Positions 25,975 through 34,814 of a DNA stretch of 64,000 bases are shown in pieces (position 1 is the first letter of the stretch; each line of letters begins with the position of its first letter). Source of the stretch: CAVTWD01 sp963738325. Lineage in GTDB: Bacteria; Actinomycetota; Acidimicrobiia; Acidimicrobiales; Ilumatobacteraceae. Made by a program: the position numbers and the translations under genes. The notes beneath the pieces were generated by a model. The model was not told the DNA's origin. It searched no databases and was given only the letters and a program-made list of their open reading frames with translations. Location of the stretch: positions 1-64,000 of the forward strand of contig CAVTWD010000011.1 of the NCBI GenBank assembly GCA_963738325.1, given 5' to 3'.

Positions 25975-26862
25975 CTAGCCGCCGGTCCCTGTGACTCGGC
26001 CGTCGGGTGGCGTCGGAGGACGGCGGCGGCGAAGCGATCGGCCGCCCCGTCGCGGTGAGCCAGGAAGACGGAGGGCTCCGTCACCTCCAGTTCGAGCACG
26101 ACCGGGCTCCCTTGCAGGCCGGGAAGCACGTCGACGCGCGCGGTACGTCACCGCGCCCGCCGGCACCGCCCGCAGCGCGGCGCGGGCGATGGCGAGCTCG
26201 TCGTCGGACGGGGTCCGCGCCTCGATCTCCTCCTCCGCGTAGAGCCCTTCGACGAAGACGCTCCCGTCGCGGCGGAGGATCGGGCCCTTGCGCACGGCGT
26301 GGCTGAAGACACCGTCGAAGAACACGAGCGCGGTCTCGCCGTGATCCTCCACCGCCGGCAGGTACGGCTGGACCATCGCCGCCCGCCCCTCGGAGTGAAG
26401 GCGGCGCAAGTGGGCGACGGCCGCATCGTGGCGGCTCGGCGGGTACCGCTCGGTGTCCACCGACCCCGCGCCGACGACCGGCTTCACGACGATCTCACCG
26501 GCGGGCAGCTCGGGCAGGCGGCCGGGCGGCGACCACACAGTCTCGACCACAGGGACGCCGGCCGCGGCCAGGTCCGCCAGGTAGCGCTTGTCGGTGTTCC
26601 AGCGCAGGACGGGAGCCGGGTTGCGAAGATCGCTGCACCCGGCCACTCGCTCCGCCCATCGCACGAACTCGCGGCGCCGGCCGGCGTAGTCCCAGGGGGA
26701 ACGGACCACGACGACGTCGTAGGCCTGCCACGCCACCCGATCGTCGTCCCACACCGTGATCTCTGGCCGCGCCCCCGCCCGCTCGAGCGCCTCGGCCAGG
26801 GGCGCCAGGTCTTCGTCGAGATGGCGGGCGGACGAGGCGGTGACGAGCGCGACGCGCGTCAC
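25975..26862 (-). CDS. ATP-grasp family protein (C-terminus frameshifted)
   Basis: Begins MTRVALVTASSARHLDEDLA. An N-terminal pre-ATP-grasp fold (about 1-110, DVVVVRSPWDYAGRRREFVR) is followed by ATP-grasp segments PAGEIVVKPVVGAGSVDTER and AAMVQPYLPAVEDHGETALV. It resembles RimK/DcsG-like ligases encoded in actinobacteria. After about residue 240 the frame turns into Arg-rich nonsense. The expected ending, ARVDVLPGLQGSPVVLELEV then TEPSVFLAHRDGAADRFAAA, lies in the next frame from about 26145 to 26010. One extra base near 26150 (TACCGCGCGC) explains it. It overlaps the nitrobindin-like gene by 4 bp. Confidence 0.82.
   Translation of the reverse strand: MTRVALVTASSARHLDEDLAPLAEALERAGARPEITVWDDDRVAWQAYDVVVVRSPWDYAGRRREFVRWAERVAGCSDLRNPAPVLRWNTDKRYLADLAAAGVPVVETVWSPPGRLPELPAGEIVVKPVVGAGSVDTERYPPSRHDAAVAHLRRLHSEGRAAMVQPYLPAVEDHGETALVFFDGVFSHAVRKGPILRRDGSVFVEGLYAEEEIEARTPSDDELAIARAALRAVPAGAVTYRARRRASRPAREPGRARTGGDGALRLPGSPRRGGRSLRRRRPPTPPDGRVTGTGG
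26140..26155. other. Frameshift point in the ATP-grasp gene
   Basis: Removing one C in this CG-repeat stretch gives TYARVDVLPGLQ, the expected family continuation. Confidence 0.7.
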
Positions 26863-27335
26863 GCCCGGTGGAGCTCGGCGTGAAGATGGTGGGTCATCGG
26901 CTGGCCGACGGCCGCCATGCGCAGCCGGTAGCGCAGCACGTCACCGTCCACCTCGACGTGGCGCTCGATGGCGGTGACCTCCTTGGCCGAGCTCGTGCAC
27001 CCGACGAAGGTGCTGGCGAGGTCGATGGTCGTCGCCTCCAGGCGTCCCTCCGCCACTTCGACGACGCCCGTGGGGTGGGCCACGACGAGCTCGACTCGCC
27101 CCGGCTCGGGGAGCCGCCAGTAGCCGGCCTCGCCGTGCAGGGGCCGGTGATCCTCGCCGTGGACGGTGCCTTGCCGGTAGACGAGGAAGGGCTTGCCGAG
27201 GTGGGAGAAGGTCACCGTCTCGAGGTATTCGAACGGTTCGATCGTGGGGTAGGAGCCCTCGCCGCGCCCCTGCCACGTGCCGAGGAGGAAGCCGAGGGCT
27301 TCGATCTCGACCGCGAGCGGAGGGTTGGCGCGCAC
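26859..27335 (-). CDS. Nitrobindin-like heme-binding beta-barrel protein (DUF1794/THAP4 C-terminal type)
   Basis: 158 residues from GTG 27335 (VRANPPLAVEIEALGFLLGT). The motif LGTWQGRGEGSYPTIEPFEY and the C-terminal MTHHLHAELHRA carry the conserved segments of the nitrobindin family; the His near the C-terminus is the expected proximal heme ligand. Family members bind ferric heme and react with peroxynitrite or NO. The upstream extension to 27545 is rejected because it runs through the terminator region. It is first in a unit with the ATP-grasp gene. Confidence 0.88.
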   Translation of the reverse strand: MRANPPLAVEIEALGFLLGTWQGRGEGSYPTIEPFEYLETVTFSHLGKPFLVYRQGTVHGEDHRPLHGEAGYWRLPEPGRVELVVAHPTGVVEVAEGRLEATTIDLASTFVGCTSSAKEVTAIERHVEVDGDVLRYRLRMAAVGQPMTHHLHAELHRA

Positions 27336-27392
27336 TGATCTGACGCTACTGCGATCAGCGGGTCGCCTTCTCAGGGAGCTGATGCCGCGAGA

Positions 27393-27435
27393 ACGAAAGG
27401 GCCCAGGCACGCAGCCCGGGCCCTCGCGCTTTCGT
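27393..27435 (-). terminator. Hairpin terminator downstream of groEL
   Basis: Outer arms ACGAAAG/CTTTCGT and inner GGGCCC/GGGCCC form a strong two-part hairpin between groEL and the nitrobindin-like gene. The outer arm gives a modest T-rich end on the minus strand. Confidence 0.55.
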
Positions 27436-27510
27436 GCGTAGGTCGATCGGGCTTGGCCGGTCGACCGGAGCTCCGTGTCTCGAAGGGGGGAGGTCTCCTT
27501 CCCCCCTTCG
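27433..27510. repeat. Dispersed hairpin repeat, copy A
   Basis: It starts CGTGCG.AGGTCGATC, has CCGGTCGACCGGAGCTCC in the middle, and ends in a hairpin at 27481-27510 with arms CGAAGGGGGGA/TCCCCCCTTCG. A related copy lies at 59888-59975. This copy ends 12 bp from the groEL stop codon. Confidence 0.75.
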
Positions 27511-27522
27511 CTCATGGGGGGA

Positions 27523-29142
27523 TCAGAAGTCCTCCATGCCTCCACCGGGCATGGCCGGGGTGTCCTTCTCAGGCTTGTCGGCCACCACCGCCTCGGTGGT
27601 GAGGAACAGCGCGGCGATCGAGGCCGCGTTCTGCAACGCCGAGCGCGTGACCTTGGCCGCGTCGATCACGCCGATCTTGACCAGGTCCTCGTACTCACCC
27701 GTCGCCGCGTTCAGACCCTCGGGGCCGGCCAGGGCGCGGACCCGCGCCACCACGACGCCGCCCTCGAGGCCGGCGTTCTCGGCGATCTGCTTGAGGGGGG
27801 ACTCGAGCGACTTGGCGACGATCTTGGCCCCGGTCGCCTCGTCACCCGAGAGCGTGGCGGCACGGTCGAGCACGGTCTGCTGGGCCCGCAGCAACGCCAC
27901 GCCACCGCCGGGCACGACGCCTTCCTCGATGGCAGCCTTGGTGGTGGAGACGGCGTCTTCGATGCGGTGCTTCTTCTCCTTGAGCTCCACCTCGGTGGCG
28001 GCCCCCACCTTCAGCACGGCGACGCCACCCGACAACTTGGCCAGGCGCTCCTGCAGCTTCTCCCGGTCGTAGTCCGAGTCGGTGTTCTCGATCTCGGTCT
28101 TGATCTGGTTGATGCGGCCCTTGATGTCGTCGTCGGAGCCGGCGCCCTCGACGATGGTCGTCTCGTCCTTCGTGATGATGATCTTCTTGGCCTTGCCGAG
28201 CAGGTCGAGGGTGACGTTCTCGAGCTTGAGGCCGACTTCCTCGGAGATGACCTGGCCACCAGTGAGGATGGCCATGTCCTGGAGCATCGCCTTGCGGCGC
28301 TCACCGAACCCGGGCGCCTTCACCGCCGCCGACTTGAACGTGCCCCGGATCTTGTTGACGACGAGCGTCGCCAGGGCCTCGCCCTCCACGTCCTCGGCGA
28401 CGATGGCGAGGGGCTTGCCGGTCTGCATCACCTTCTCGAGCACGGGCAAGAGGTCGCGGACAGAAGAGATCTTCGAGCCGACGAGCAACAGGTTCCCGTC
28501 GTCGAGCACGGCCTCCATGCGCTCGGGATCGGTCACGAAGTAGGGCGAGATGTAGCCCTTGTCGAAGCGCATGCCCTCGACGAGATCCATCTCCATCCCG
28601 AAGGTCTGGCTCTCCTCGACGGTGATGACGCCGTCCTTGCCGACCTTGTCGATGGCCTCGGAGATCATCTGGCCGATCTCCTCGTCGGCCGCCGAGATAG
28701 CCGCGACTTCCGCGATCTGCTCCTTGGAGTCGACCTCCTTGGCTTGGTCCTTCACCGAGTCGACGGCGGCGTCGACGGCCGCCTCGATGCCGCGCTTGAG
28801 GCTCATCGGGTTCGCCCCGGCCGCCACGTTGCGGAGGCCCTCGTGGACCATCGCCCAGGCCAGGACGGTGGCGGTGGTGGTGCCGTCGCCGGCCACGTCA
28901 TCGGTCTTCTTCGCCACCTCCTTGACGAGCTCGGCGCCGATCTTCTCGAACGGATCCTCGAGCTCAATCTCCTTGGCGATGGAGACGCCGTCATTGGTGA
29001 TGGTGGGCGCGCCCCACTTCTTCTCGAGCACGACGTTGCGGCCCTTCGGGCCGAGGGTGACGCGGACGGCATCGGCGAGCTTGTTCATGCCCTGCTCGAG
29101 CGCCCGGCGAGCCTGCTCGTCGAAGGCGATCATCTTCGGCAT
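27523..29142 (-). CDS. groEL: 60 kDa chaperonin GroEL
   Basis: 539 residues, full length. It forms the ATP-driven protein-folding chamber with GroES. The sequence begins MPKMIAFDEQARRALEQGMN and contains the ATP-binding segments VTLGPKGRNVVLEKKWGAPT and DDVAGDGTTTATVLAWAM. The apical domain and the C-terminal Gly-Met-rich tail (MPGGGMEDF) are intact. No groES precedes it, so it is a solitary groEL as in the second chaperonin locus of many actinobacteria. A CIRCE operator upstream predicts HrcA repression and heat induction. Confidence 0.98.
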   Translation of the reverse strand: MPKMIAFDEQARRALEQGMNKLADAVRVTLGPKGRNVVLEKKWGAPTITNDGVSIAKEIELEDPFEKIGAELVKEVAKKTDDVAGDGTTTATVLAWAMVHEGLRNVAAGANPMSLKRGIEAAVDAAVDSVKDQAKEVDSKEQIAEVAAISAADEEIGQMISEAIDKVGKDGVITVEESQTFGMEMDLVEGMRFDKGYISPYFVTDPERMEAVLDDGNLLLVGSKISSVRDLLPVLEKVMQTGKPLAIVAEDVEGEALATLVVNKIRGTFKSAAVKAPGFGERRKAMLQDMAILTGGQVISEEVGLKLENVTLDLLGKAKKIIITKDETTIVEGAGSDDDIKGRINQIKTEIENTDSDYDREKLQERLAKLSGGVAVLKVGAATEVELKEKKHRIEDAVSTTKAAIEEGVVPGGGVALLRAQQTVLDRAATLSGDEATGAKIVAKSLESPLKQIAENAGLEGGVVVARVRALAGPEGLNAATGEYEDLVKIGVIDAAKVTRSALQNAASIAALFLTTEAVVADKPEKDTPAMPGGGMEDF

Positions 29143-29211
29143 AGGGTTCGGTCCTCCGTTGGACGGTTCCGGTGAGGTACGGGTGTGGTTCGCACTCTCG
29201 GTCTTTGAGTG

Positions 29212-29238
29212 CTAGCACTCTAACTCCCCGAGTGCTAA
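29212..29238 (-). promoter_or_regulatory. CIRCE operator upstream of groEL
   Basis: Read on the minus strand: TTAGCACTC-N9-GAGTGCTAG. The first arm matches the HrcA consensus exactly and the second differs only in the last base. The right arm is also half of a perfect palindrome GAGTGCTAGCACTC at 29207-29220, so two overlapping inverted repeats are available. Confidence 0.93.
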
Positions 29239-29319
29239 CGGCACAACCGTGCCGGCTGGCGCTTCCCTCGCCGCCCAACCCCACGCCCCGCGCCGCCCCA
29301 GCATGGCTACGTTCGGGGC

Positions 29320-30210
29320 ATGCGCTACGGAGTGGCCGTCCCGCAGTCCTTCGCCTTCCTCGGGCCCCAGGCCCAGCACGCGCTCGCCGCCCAGGTCGAC
29401 GAGCTGGGCTTCGACTCGCTGTGGGTGAGCGATCATGTGATCGTTCCGGAAGGGCACACGTACATCCCCGAGGCCATGCTCGAGCCCCTCGCCCTGCTCG
29501 CTTGGCTCGCCGCCCGCACCGGGCCCGGGCTCACCCTCGGCACGTCGGTGCTCGTCATCCCCTACCGCGACCCGGTGTTCCTCGCCAAGCACCTGGCGAC
29601 GATCGACGTGCTGAGCGGTGGCCGTCTCGTCGTCGGTGTCGGCATCGGTTGGCTGGAGGAGGAGTTCGCCGCGCTCAACGCGCCTTACGCCGACCGCGGG
29701 GCGATGACCGACGAGTACCTCCGGGTGCTGCGCAATCTCTGGGAGACCGAGACGTCGAGCTTCGAGGGCCGCTGGAAGCACTACCGCGGGATGCGGTCCT
29801 TCCCCAAGGCCTCCCCGGAGCGGTCGGGGACGATCCCGCTCGTGGTCGGCGGCAACAGCACGGCCGCCATCCGCCGGGCGGCCACCCTCGGCGACGGCTG
29901 GCACCCGATCAACCTGTCCCCTGCCCAACTCGGCGAGGGCGTCGCCGCCTACCGGGCGGCCTGCGCCGAGGCCCGACGGCCCGCGGGTCCCGTGGTGATG
30001 CGGTTCATGCCCGGCGGGCGCACGACGCCAGAAGGCGGGCACTGGCCCTTCACGGGCACGGTCGAGGAGTCGGTGGAGGAGCTCCGCGCCTTCGCCCACG
30101 CCGGCTGCGACGAGGTGATGCTGTCGTGGGCGGCCCGCAGCGTGGACTTGCTCGTCGAGCGCTTGGCGCAGTTCCGCCAGCAGGTGGTGCCCGCCGCCGG
30201 CTTGAGCTGA
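29320..30210 (+). CDS. LLM-class (F420-dependent type) oxidoreductase
   Basis: 296 residues. The TIM-barrel luciferase-like fold is shown by MRYGVAVPQSFAFLGPQAQH, ELGFDSLWVSDHVIVPEGHT, LGTSVLVIPYRDPVFLAKHL and LSGGRLVVGVGIGWLEEEFA. The IPLVVGGNSTAAIRRAATLG segment is the cofactor phosphate region. It probably uses F420 rather than FMN, as is usual in this subgroup of actinobacterial enzymes; the substrate is unknown. It is divergent from groEL. Confidence 0.9.
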   Translation: MRYGVAVPQSFAFLGPQAQHALAAQVDELGFDSLWVSDHVIVPEGHTYIPEAMLEPLALLAWLAARTGPGLTLGTSVLVIPYRDPVFLAKHLATIDVLSGGRLVVGVGIGWLEEEFAALNAPYADRGAMTDEYLRVLRNLWETETSSFEGRWKHYRGMRSFPKASPERSGTIPLVVGGNSTAAIRRAATLGDGWHPINLSPAQLGEGVAAYRAACAEARRPAGPVVMRFMPGGRTTPEGGHWPFTGTVEESVEELRAFAHAGCDEVMLSWAARSVDLLVERLAQFRQQVVPAAGLS

Positions 30211-30275
30211 GCGAGCAGCCGACCATCAGTCGTCGGCTGGCCCTGAGCGCGTGGCCGGCCCGCAGGCGGCCGGCG

Positions 30276-30551
30276 TCAGCCGCCCGCCACCGCCGGGATG
30301 ATGGAGACCGTCTCCCCGTCGGGCACCGGCGTGTCGAGACCCTGCAGGTAGCGCACATCGTCGTCGGCCACGAAGACGTTCACGAAACGTCGGAGTTGGC
30401 CCCCGTCGTCGACGAGCCGCTCGGCGAGGCCGGGATGGGCGGCGTCGAGGCCTTTCAGCACCTCGGCCAAGGTGGCTCCCTCGACCTCGACCTCGGACCT
30501 TCCCCCCGCCACCGGCCGCAACGTCGTCGGGATGCGCACGATCACGCTCAT
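30276..30551 (-). CDS. MoaD/ThiS family sulfur-carrier protein
   Basis: 91 residues with a beta-grasp fold ending in the functional Gly-Gly (VPDGETVSIIPAVAGG). The C-terminal glycine is adenylated and thiocarboxylated to donate sulfur. FVNVFVADDDVRYLQGLDTP is typical of the MoaD-like branch. It could serve molybdopterin synthesis or cysteine/thiamin synthesis; no partner gene is adjacent. FdhD 4.6 kb away makes molybdopterin plausible but is weak evidence. Confidence 0.9.
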   Translation of the reverse strand: MSVIVRIPTTLRPVAGGRSEVEVEGATLAEVLKGLDAAHPGLAERLVDDGGQLRRFVNVFVADDDVRYLQGLDTPVPDGETVSIIPAVAGG

Positions 30552-30697
30552 GCAGGCACCTTAACGGCAGGCCGCCGCGATCCCTCCCGGCCCCCGCCGC
30601 CGAGGCCGGCCCTCCCCCAGCGGACAAACTCCCGCTCGGCCGGCACCCCTTCCGGGGCGCCCTTGCGACCGGTGGTGCGGTCGAGGACGATGGCGCC

Positions 30698-31603
30698 ATG
30701 TCGCGGTTCGCGGTGCGGACGCACCACCACGCCGAGTTCGACGCGGCCACGCTGCGCGCGCTCAAGGACGGACGCTCCGCGTCGGTGTGCCTCCCCGCCC
30801 GCAACGAGTCGGCCACGGTGGGCGCGATCGTGTCGACGATCGTGCGCGACCTCGTCGAGGCGACGCCCCTCGTGGACGAGATCCTCGTCGTCGACGACGG
30901 ATCCCACGACGCCACCGCGGCGGTAGCCGCCGCCGCAGGCGCCCGGGTCGAATCCACCGCCGATCTCCTCCCCGAGTGCGGCCCGGGCACGGGCAAGGGC
31001 GAGGCGTTGTGGAAATCGGTCTTTGCCGCCGAAGGCGACATCGTCGTGTGGTGCGACGCGGACGTGACCAACTTCGACGCCCGCTTCGTCGTCGGCTTGC
31101 TCGGCCCGCTACTCACCCGCCCCGAGATCGGCTTCGTCAAAGGCTTCTACGACCGTCCCGTCGACGGCGTCCCGGACACGGGCGGGCGGGTGACGGAGCT
31201 GGTCGCCCGCCCGCTGATCGCCCTGCTCTTCCCGCGGTTGAGCGGCATCGTGCAGCCGTTGTCGGGCGAGTACGCCGGCCGCCGGGACGTGCTCGAGGCG
31301 GTGCCTTTCGTCCAGGGCTACGGCGTCGACCTCGGGCTGCTCATCGACGTGTCCGCCAGGTTCGGCCTGGAGACCATCGCGCAGGTCGACCTCGGCATGC
31401 GCCGTCACCGCAACCGCAGCCTCGACGAGCTCTCGCCCCAAGCCCTCGCGGTGATGCAGACGGCCTTCACCAAGGCCCACCTCGGTGTGAATGCCGCCCA
31501 GGCCGCCACCCTCGTGCGGCCCGGCCTCGGTCAGCTCGAGGTCGAGCACGTCGAGCGACCCCCGCTGGCCAAGCTCGAGTCGTACCTCCGCAGGCTGGCG
31601 TAG
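30698..31603 (+). CDS. gpgS: Glucosyl-3-phosphoglycerate synthase
   Basis: 301 residues, GT81 family. It transfers glucose from NDP-glucose to 3-phosphoglycerate, the first step to glucosylglycerate and (in mycobacteria) methylglucose lipopolysaccharide. Recognisable features are VCLPARNESATVGAIV, LVDEILVVDDGSHDATAAVA, the metal-binding DxD in VVWCDADVTNFDARFVVG, and GIVQPLSGEYAGRRDVLEAV with FVQGYGVDLGLLIDV. Length is close to actinobacterial GpgS. The ATG at 30698 follows a divergent promoter region shared with the MoaD-like gene. Confidence 0.92.
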   Translation: MSRFAVRTHHHAEFDAATLRALKDGRSASVCLPARNESATVGAIVSTIVRDLVEATPLVDEILVVDDGSHDATAAVAAAAGARVESTADLLPECGPGTGKGEALWKSVFAAEGDIVVWCDADVTNFDARFVVGLLGPLLTRPEIGFVKGFYDRPVDGVPDTGGRVTELVARPLIALLFPRLSGIVQPLSGEYAGRRDVLEAVPFVQGYGVDLGLLIDVSARFGLETIAQVDLGMRRHRNRSLDELSPQALAVMQTAFTKAHLGVNAAQAATLVRPGLGQLEVEHVERPPLAKLESYLRRLA

Positions 31604-31616
31604 GTCGCCGCGCCAC

Positions 31617-33047
31617 TCAGGCGTGGATGGGAGGGTGACGATCCGCCCACGGGCAGGTCGCCTCCAGCTGGGACGCGAGGCGGATCAGGAGATCCTCTCG
31701 GCCGTAGGCGGCCACGAACTGCACCCCGACCGGGAGCCCATCGGCCGTCCAATGGAGGGGCAAGCTCATCGCGGGCTGGCCCGTCATGTTGAACTGCGGC
31801 GTGAACTGCATGAGCGAGAAGAAGCGGGCCGTGCCCTCCTCGGGATCGCGCAGCCAGCCGAGTGGGGGCGGCGGCCCGCCCAGCACCGGGGTGACGAGAA
31901 CGTCGAAGCCCTCGTCCGCCCACCAACTCGCCATCCGCCTCGTGTAGCCATGCATCCAGGCCTCGGCCGCGTAGTACGCGGGGCCGGTGATCCGCTGGCC
32001 GATGGCGCGGAGGGCGACGTTCTCGCGTTCGAGGTCGGCATCGGTGAGGGGACGGCCCATCTCGGCCTCCCAGACCGCGAGATCCGCCGCGGTGGCGACG
32101 GCCACGATCGCCTGGAAGGGGGCGACGAACCCGCCGTCCTCGAGAGCGGCGGGATAGGAGTCCTCCACCCGGTGGCCCAGGGAGGCCAGCCGCTCGATGG
32201 CCGAGGCCACGGCGGCAACGCAGTCGGGGTGCGGCGAGTGGTCGCCGAGGAGCGGCCGGTCGAGCCAACCGATCCGCAGCAGGCCGGGATCGCGCCCGAC
32301 CTCATCCGCGAACGGACGGGCCGGCGCTGGCGCGGCGTATGGGTCGCCCGGCTCGTAGCCGTGGATGGCATCGAGGACAGCGGCGGTGTCGCGCACGGTG
32401 CGCGACACCGCCCCCTCGACCGTGGCGCCGGCCCAGGTCTCGCCGGCGTCCGGCCCCTCGCTCACCCGCCCCCGGCTCGGCTTGAGCCCGACGATGCCGC
32501 ACTCGCTCGCCGGGATGCGGATGGAGCCGCCCCCGTCGTTGGCGTGGGCCACCGCGGTGAGCCCGGCCGCCACCGCGGCCGCCGACCCGCCGCTCGAACC
32601 GCCCGTCGAATGGTCGAGCTCCCACGGGTTCCGGCACGGCCCATAGGCAAGCGGCTCGGTCGTGATGGTGGAACCGAACTCGGGCGTGTTCGTGCGCCCG
32701 ACGATCACGAACCCGGCAGCGCGGAAGCGCCGGGCGACGTACGTGTCGTGATCGGCGGTGTAGCCGGCCTCCTTCAGGAACCGCGTCCCGGCGTGATACG
32801 GGTCGCCCGCGGTCTTGAGCGTGAGGTCCTTCACGAGCAGGGGAACGCCCCGGAACGGCCCCTCCGGGAGCGAACCGGCCGCCTCCGCCCGGGCCTGCTC
32901 GAAGCGAGGGTGGATCACGGCGTTGATGCTCGGGTTCACGGCCTCGATCCGGGCGATCGCCTCGTCGACCAGCTCGGTCGGGCTGGCCTGCCCCGACCGC
33001 ACGACCTCGGCCTGCGCCACGGCGTCCATCCACATCCTGTCGTCCAT
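31617..33047 (-). CDS. Amidase (amidase signature family)
   Basis: 476 residues. The Ser-Ser-Lys triad is visible: Lys in GVPLLVKDLTLKTAG, and the signature HSTGGSSGGSAAAVAAG with cis-Ser and nucleophile Ser, followed by DGGGSIRIPASECGIVGLKP. It hydrolyses an amide; the substrate cannot be told from sequence. It is not obviously GatA: the C-terminal region (ARFFSLMQFTPQFNMTGQPA) is of the general 6-aminohexanoate/aryl-amidase type. It converges with gpgS, with 13 bp between stops. Confidence 0.93.
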   Translation of the reverse strand: MDDRMWMDAVAQAEVVRSGQASPTELVDEAIARIEAVNPSINAVIHPRFEQARAEAAGSLPEGPFRGVPLLVKDLTLKTAGDPYHAGTRFLKEAGYTADHDTYVARRFRAAGFVIVGRTNTPEFGSTITTEPLAYGPCRNPWELDHSTGGSSGGSAAAVAAGLTAVAHANDGGGSIRIPASECGIVGLKPSRGRVSEGPDAGETWAGATVEGAVSRTVRDTAAVLDAIHGYEPGDPYAAPAPARPFADEVGRDPGLLRIGWLDRPLLGDHSPHPDCVAAVASAIERLASLGHRVEDSYPAALEDGGFVAPFQAIVAVATAADLAVWEAEMGRPLTDADLERENVALRAIGQRITGPAYYAAEAWMHGYTRRMASWWADEGFDVLVTPVLGGPPPPLGWLRDPEEGTARFFSLMQFTPQFNMTGQPAMSLPLHWTADGLPVGVQFVAAYGREDLLIRLASQLEATCPWADRHPPIHA

Positions 33048-33093
33048 CGTGGCCGACTGTAGGCAAGCCGCTCGCTCCTACGATGACTGCTCG

Positions 33094-34165
33094 ATGCGCG
33101 TCGTCGCCGCCCCCGACAAGTTCCGCGGCACCGCCAGCGCGGCGGAGGTGGCCGAGGCGATCGCGCGGCGCGGTGAGCGCGGCGGGCGGCACGTGCACGA
33201 CGCTGCCCATGGCCGACGGCGGGGAAGGCTTCCTCGACGTGGTGGGTGGCGCCAACCGGTGCACCACGGTGATGGGACCCCTCGGCGACCCGGTGGACGC
33301 GCCGTGGCGCCTGCGGGACGGGACCGCGTTCATCGAGATGGCCCGAGCGTCAGGGCTCGCGCTGGTGGGCGGGGCCGCCGGCAACGACCCCATCGCGGCG
33401 ACGAGCTTCGGCACCGGGGAGTTGATCGGCGCCGCCCTCGACGCCGGGGCGCGGCGCATCGTCGTCGGGATGGGCGGTTCGGCCACCACCGACGGCGGCC
33501 TCGGTGCGATCCGGGCCGTCTTTGCGCCTCACCGGCTCCGCCATCTCGAGCTCGTGGTGGCCTGTGACGTGCGCACCCGCTTCCTCGACGCGGCCGACGT
33601 CTTCGCCCCGCAGAAGGGGGCCAGCCCCGCCCAGGTGGCGCTGCTCCGGCGTCGCTTGGAACGCCTCGCCCAGGTGTATCTCGACGACTACGGCGTCGAT
33701 GTGCGACCGCTCACCGGTGCAGGCGCCGCCGGTGGGCTGGCCGGTGGGCTGGCCGCGGTGGGCGGAGAGCTGACGAGCGGGTTCGATGTGCTGGCGGACG
33801 AGCTCGATCTGGCCGAGCACGTCGAAGCGGCCGACCTCGTCGTCACCGGCGAGGGCTTCGTCGACGGTCAGAGCTTCGACGGCAAGGTGGTGGGCGGCGT
33901 GGCCGAGCTGGCGGCGGCGTGCCGGGTGCCCCTCCTCGTGGTGGCCGGGCAGGTGTTCGACGGCTGCGACCGGCAGGTGCCTACCGTGTCCCTGGTCGAG
34001 GGCTTCGGACTCGACGAGGCCATGGCCGACGCCCCTCGTTGCGTGGAGGAAGCGGTGAGGACGTGGCTCAGGAGCTGGAGCGGTACCGGAAGTACAAGAA
34101 TGCGGCCAGTCCCAGAACCAGGACCACGGCGGCGGTCTGGAGGCCGAAGACGATCGTCCCGATGA
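33094..34165 (+). CDS. Glycerate kinase (GarK/GlxK type), frameshifted near 33168
   Basis: The N-terminus MRVVAAPDKFRGTASAAEVA starts at ATG 33094. After EAIAR the protein continues in the next frame as AVSAAGGTCTTLPMADGGEG. One extra C near 33168 accounts for this. The rest is family-typical: GGSATTDGGLGAIRAVFAP, VACDVRTRFLDAADVFAPQK, GAGAAGGLAGGLAAVGGELT and VVTGEGFVDGQSFDGKVVGG. It should phosphorylate glycerate to 2- or 3-phosphoglycerate. The C-terminus after RCVEEAVRTW is probably spurious because it runs into the convergent membrane-protein gene. Confidence 0.85.
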
Positions 34166-34265
34166 TCCAGCGCACCACGAGGAAGCCGCCCAGGATCACG
34201 AGGAAGGTCAGGAGCGCGACGAGCCCCAGCGGCATCGACGGGCGCGATGCAGGCTCCATTCTCAC
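34068..34265 (-). CDS. Small membrane protein
   Basis: 65 residues with two hydrophobic helices (LGLVALLTFLVILGGFLVV and IVFGLQTAAVVLVLGLAAFL) and a basic end YFRYRSSS. Its start overlaps the stop of the LytR_C gene by 4 bp. The 3' end overlaps the apparent, probably spurious, C-terminus of the glycerate kinase frame. Confidence 0.7.
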   Translation of the reverse strand: MRMEPASRPSMPLGLVALLTFLVILGGFLVVRWIIGTIVFGLQTAAVVLVLGLAAFLYFRYRSSS

Positions 34266-34780
34266 TGCGGCAGCGGCGGCGACGTCTTTCCCACCACGAC
34301 AAGCACGTTAGCGCCGCCCATGGACTTCACGGGGCTCGGGGTCGGAACCGGCCCCGCGACTTTCACCCCGCCGAGGAGCTGGGCCACCGTCCCGGCCTGA
34401 GCCTGGTACCCGTTCGTGTAGTAGACGACGGTCGCCGGGTAGTCCTTCCGCGTGGCGTCGGTAGGAGGCACCGTCTCGACATGCTTGCCCTTCAGGTAGG
34501 TGGTGACCTTGCCGGCCGCGCCCGCGACGCCCGAGCCGTTGGCCACGATCACCTTGTAGGGCTGGGTCACGGGAGGTGCGGTGGTGACCGGGTGCGTGGT
34601 CGAGGGCGCCGGCTTGACCGTGGTAGCGGTACTGGTCGAGGAGCCGCTCGAATCGGCGAAGCCGTTCTTGAGCACCAGCAGCCCGATGGCCGTGACGAGC
34701 AGGACGATGAACACGCCCCGCCCGGCCATGGACGCCGACCGCGCCGCCGCGCTGCGGTCCCGGCCCGGGGGCCGGCTCAC
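34262..34780 (-). CDS. LytR C-terminal domain (LytR_C) membrane protein
   Basis: 172 residues from GTG 34780 (VSRPPGRDRSAAARSASMAG); ATG 34729 is an alternative. One transmembrane helix (GVFIVLLVTAIGLLVLKNGF) is followed by a Ser/Thr/Pro linker and a LytR_C domain: YKVIVANGSGVAGAAGKVTT, then VVYYTNGYQAQAGTVAQLLG and ANVLVVVGK. LytR_C domains occur on cell-wall polymer ligases or alone; here it is alone. It overlaps the small membrane-protein gene downstream. Confidence 0.85.
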   Translation of the reverse strand: MSRPPGRDRSAAARSASMAGRGVFIVLLVTAIGLLVLKNGFADSSGSSTSTATTVKPAPSTTHPVTTAPPVTQPYKVIVANGSGVAGAAGKVTTYLKGKHVETVPPTDATRKDYPATVVYYTNGYQAQAGTVAQLLGGVKVAGPVPTPSPVKSMGGANVLVVVGKTSPPLPQ

Positions 34781-34814
34781 GGGGGCGCCATCCGTCCGTG
34801 CCCGGGCTGCTCGC

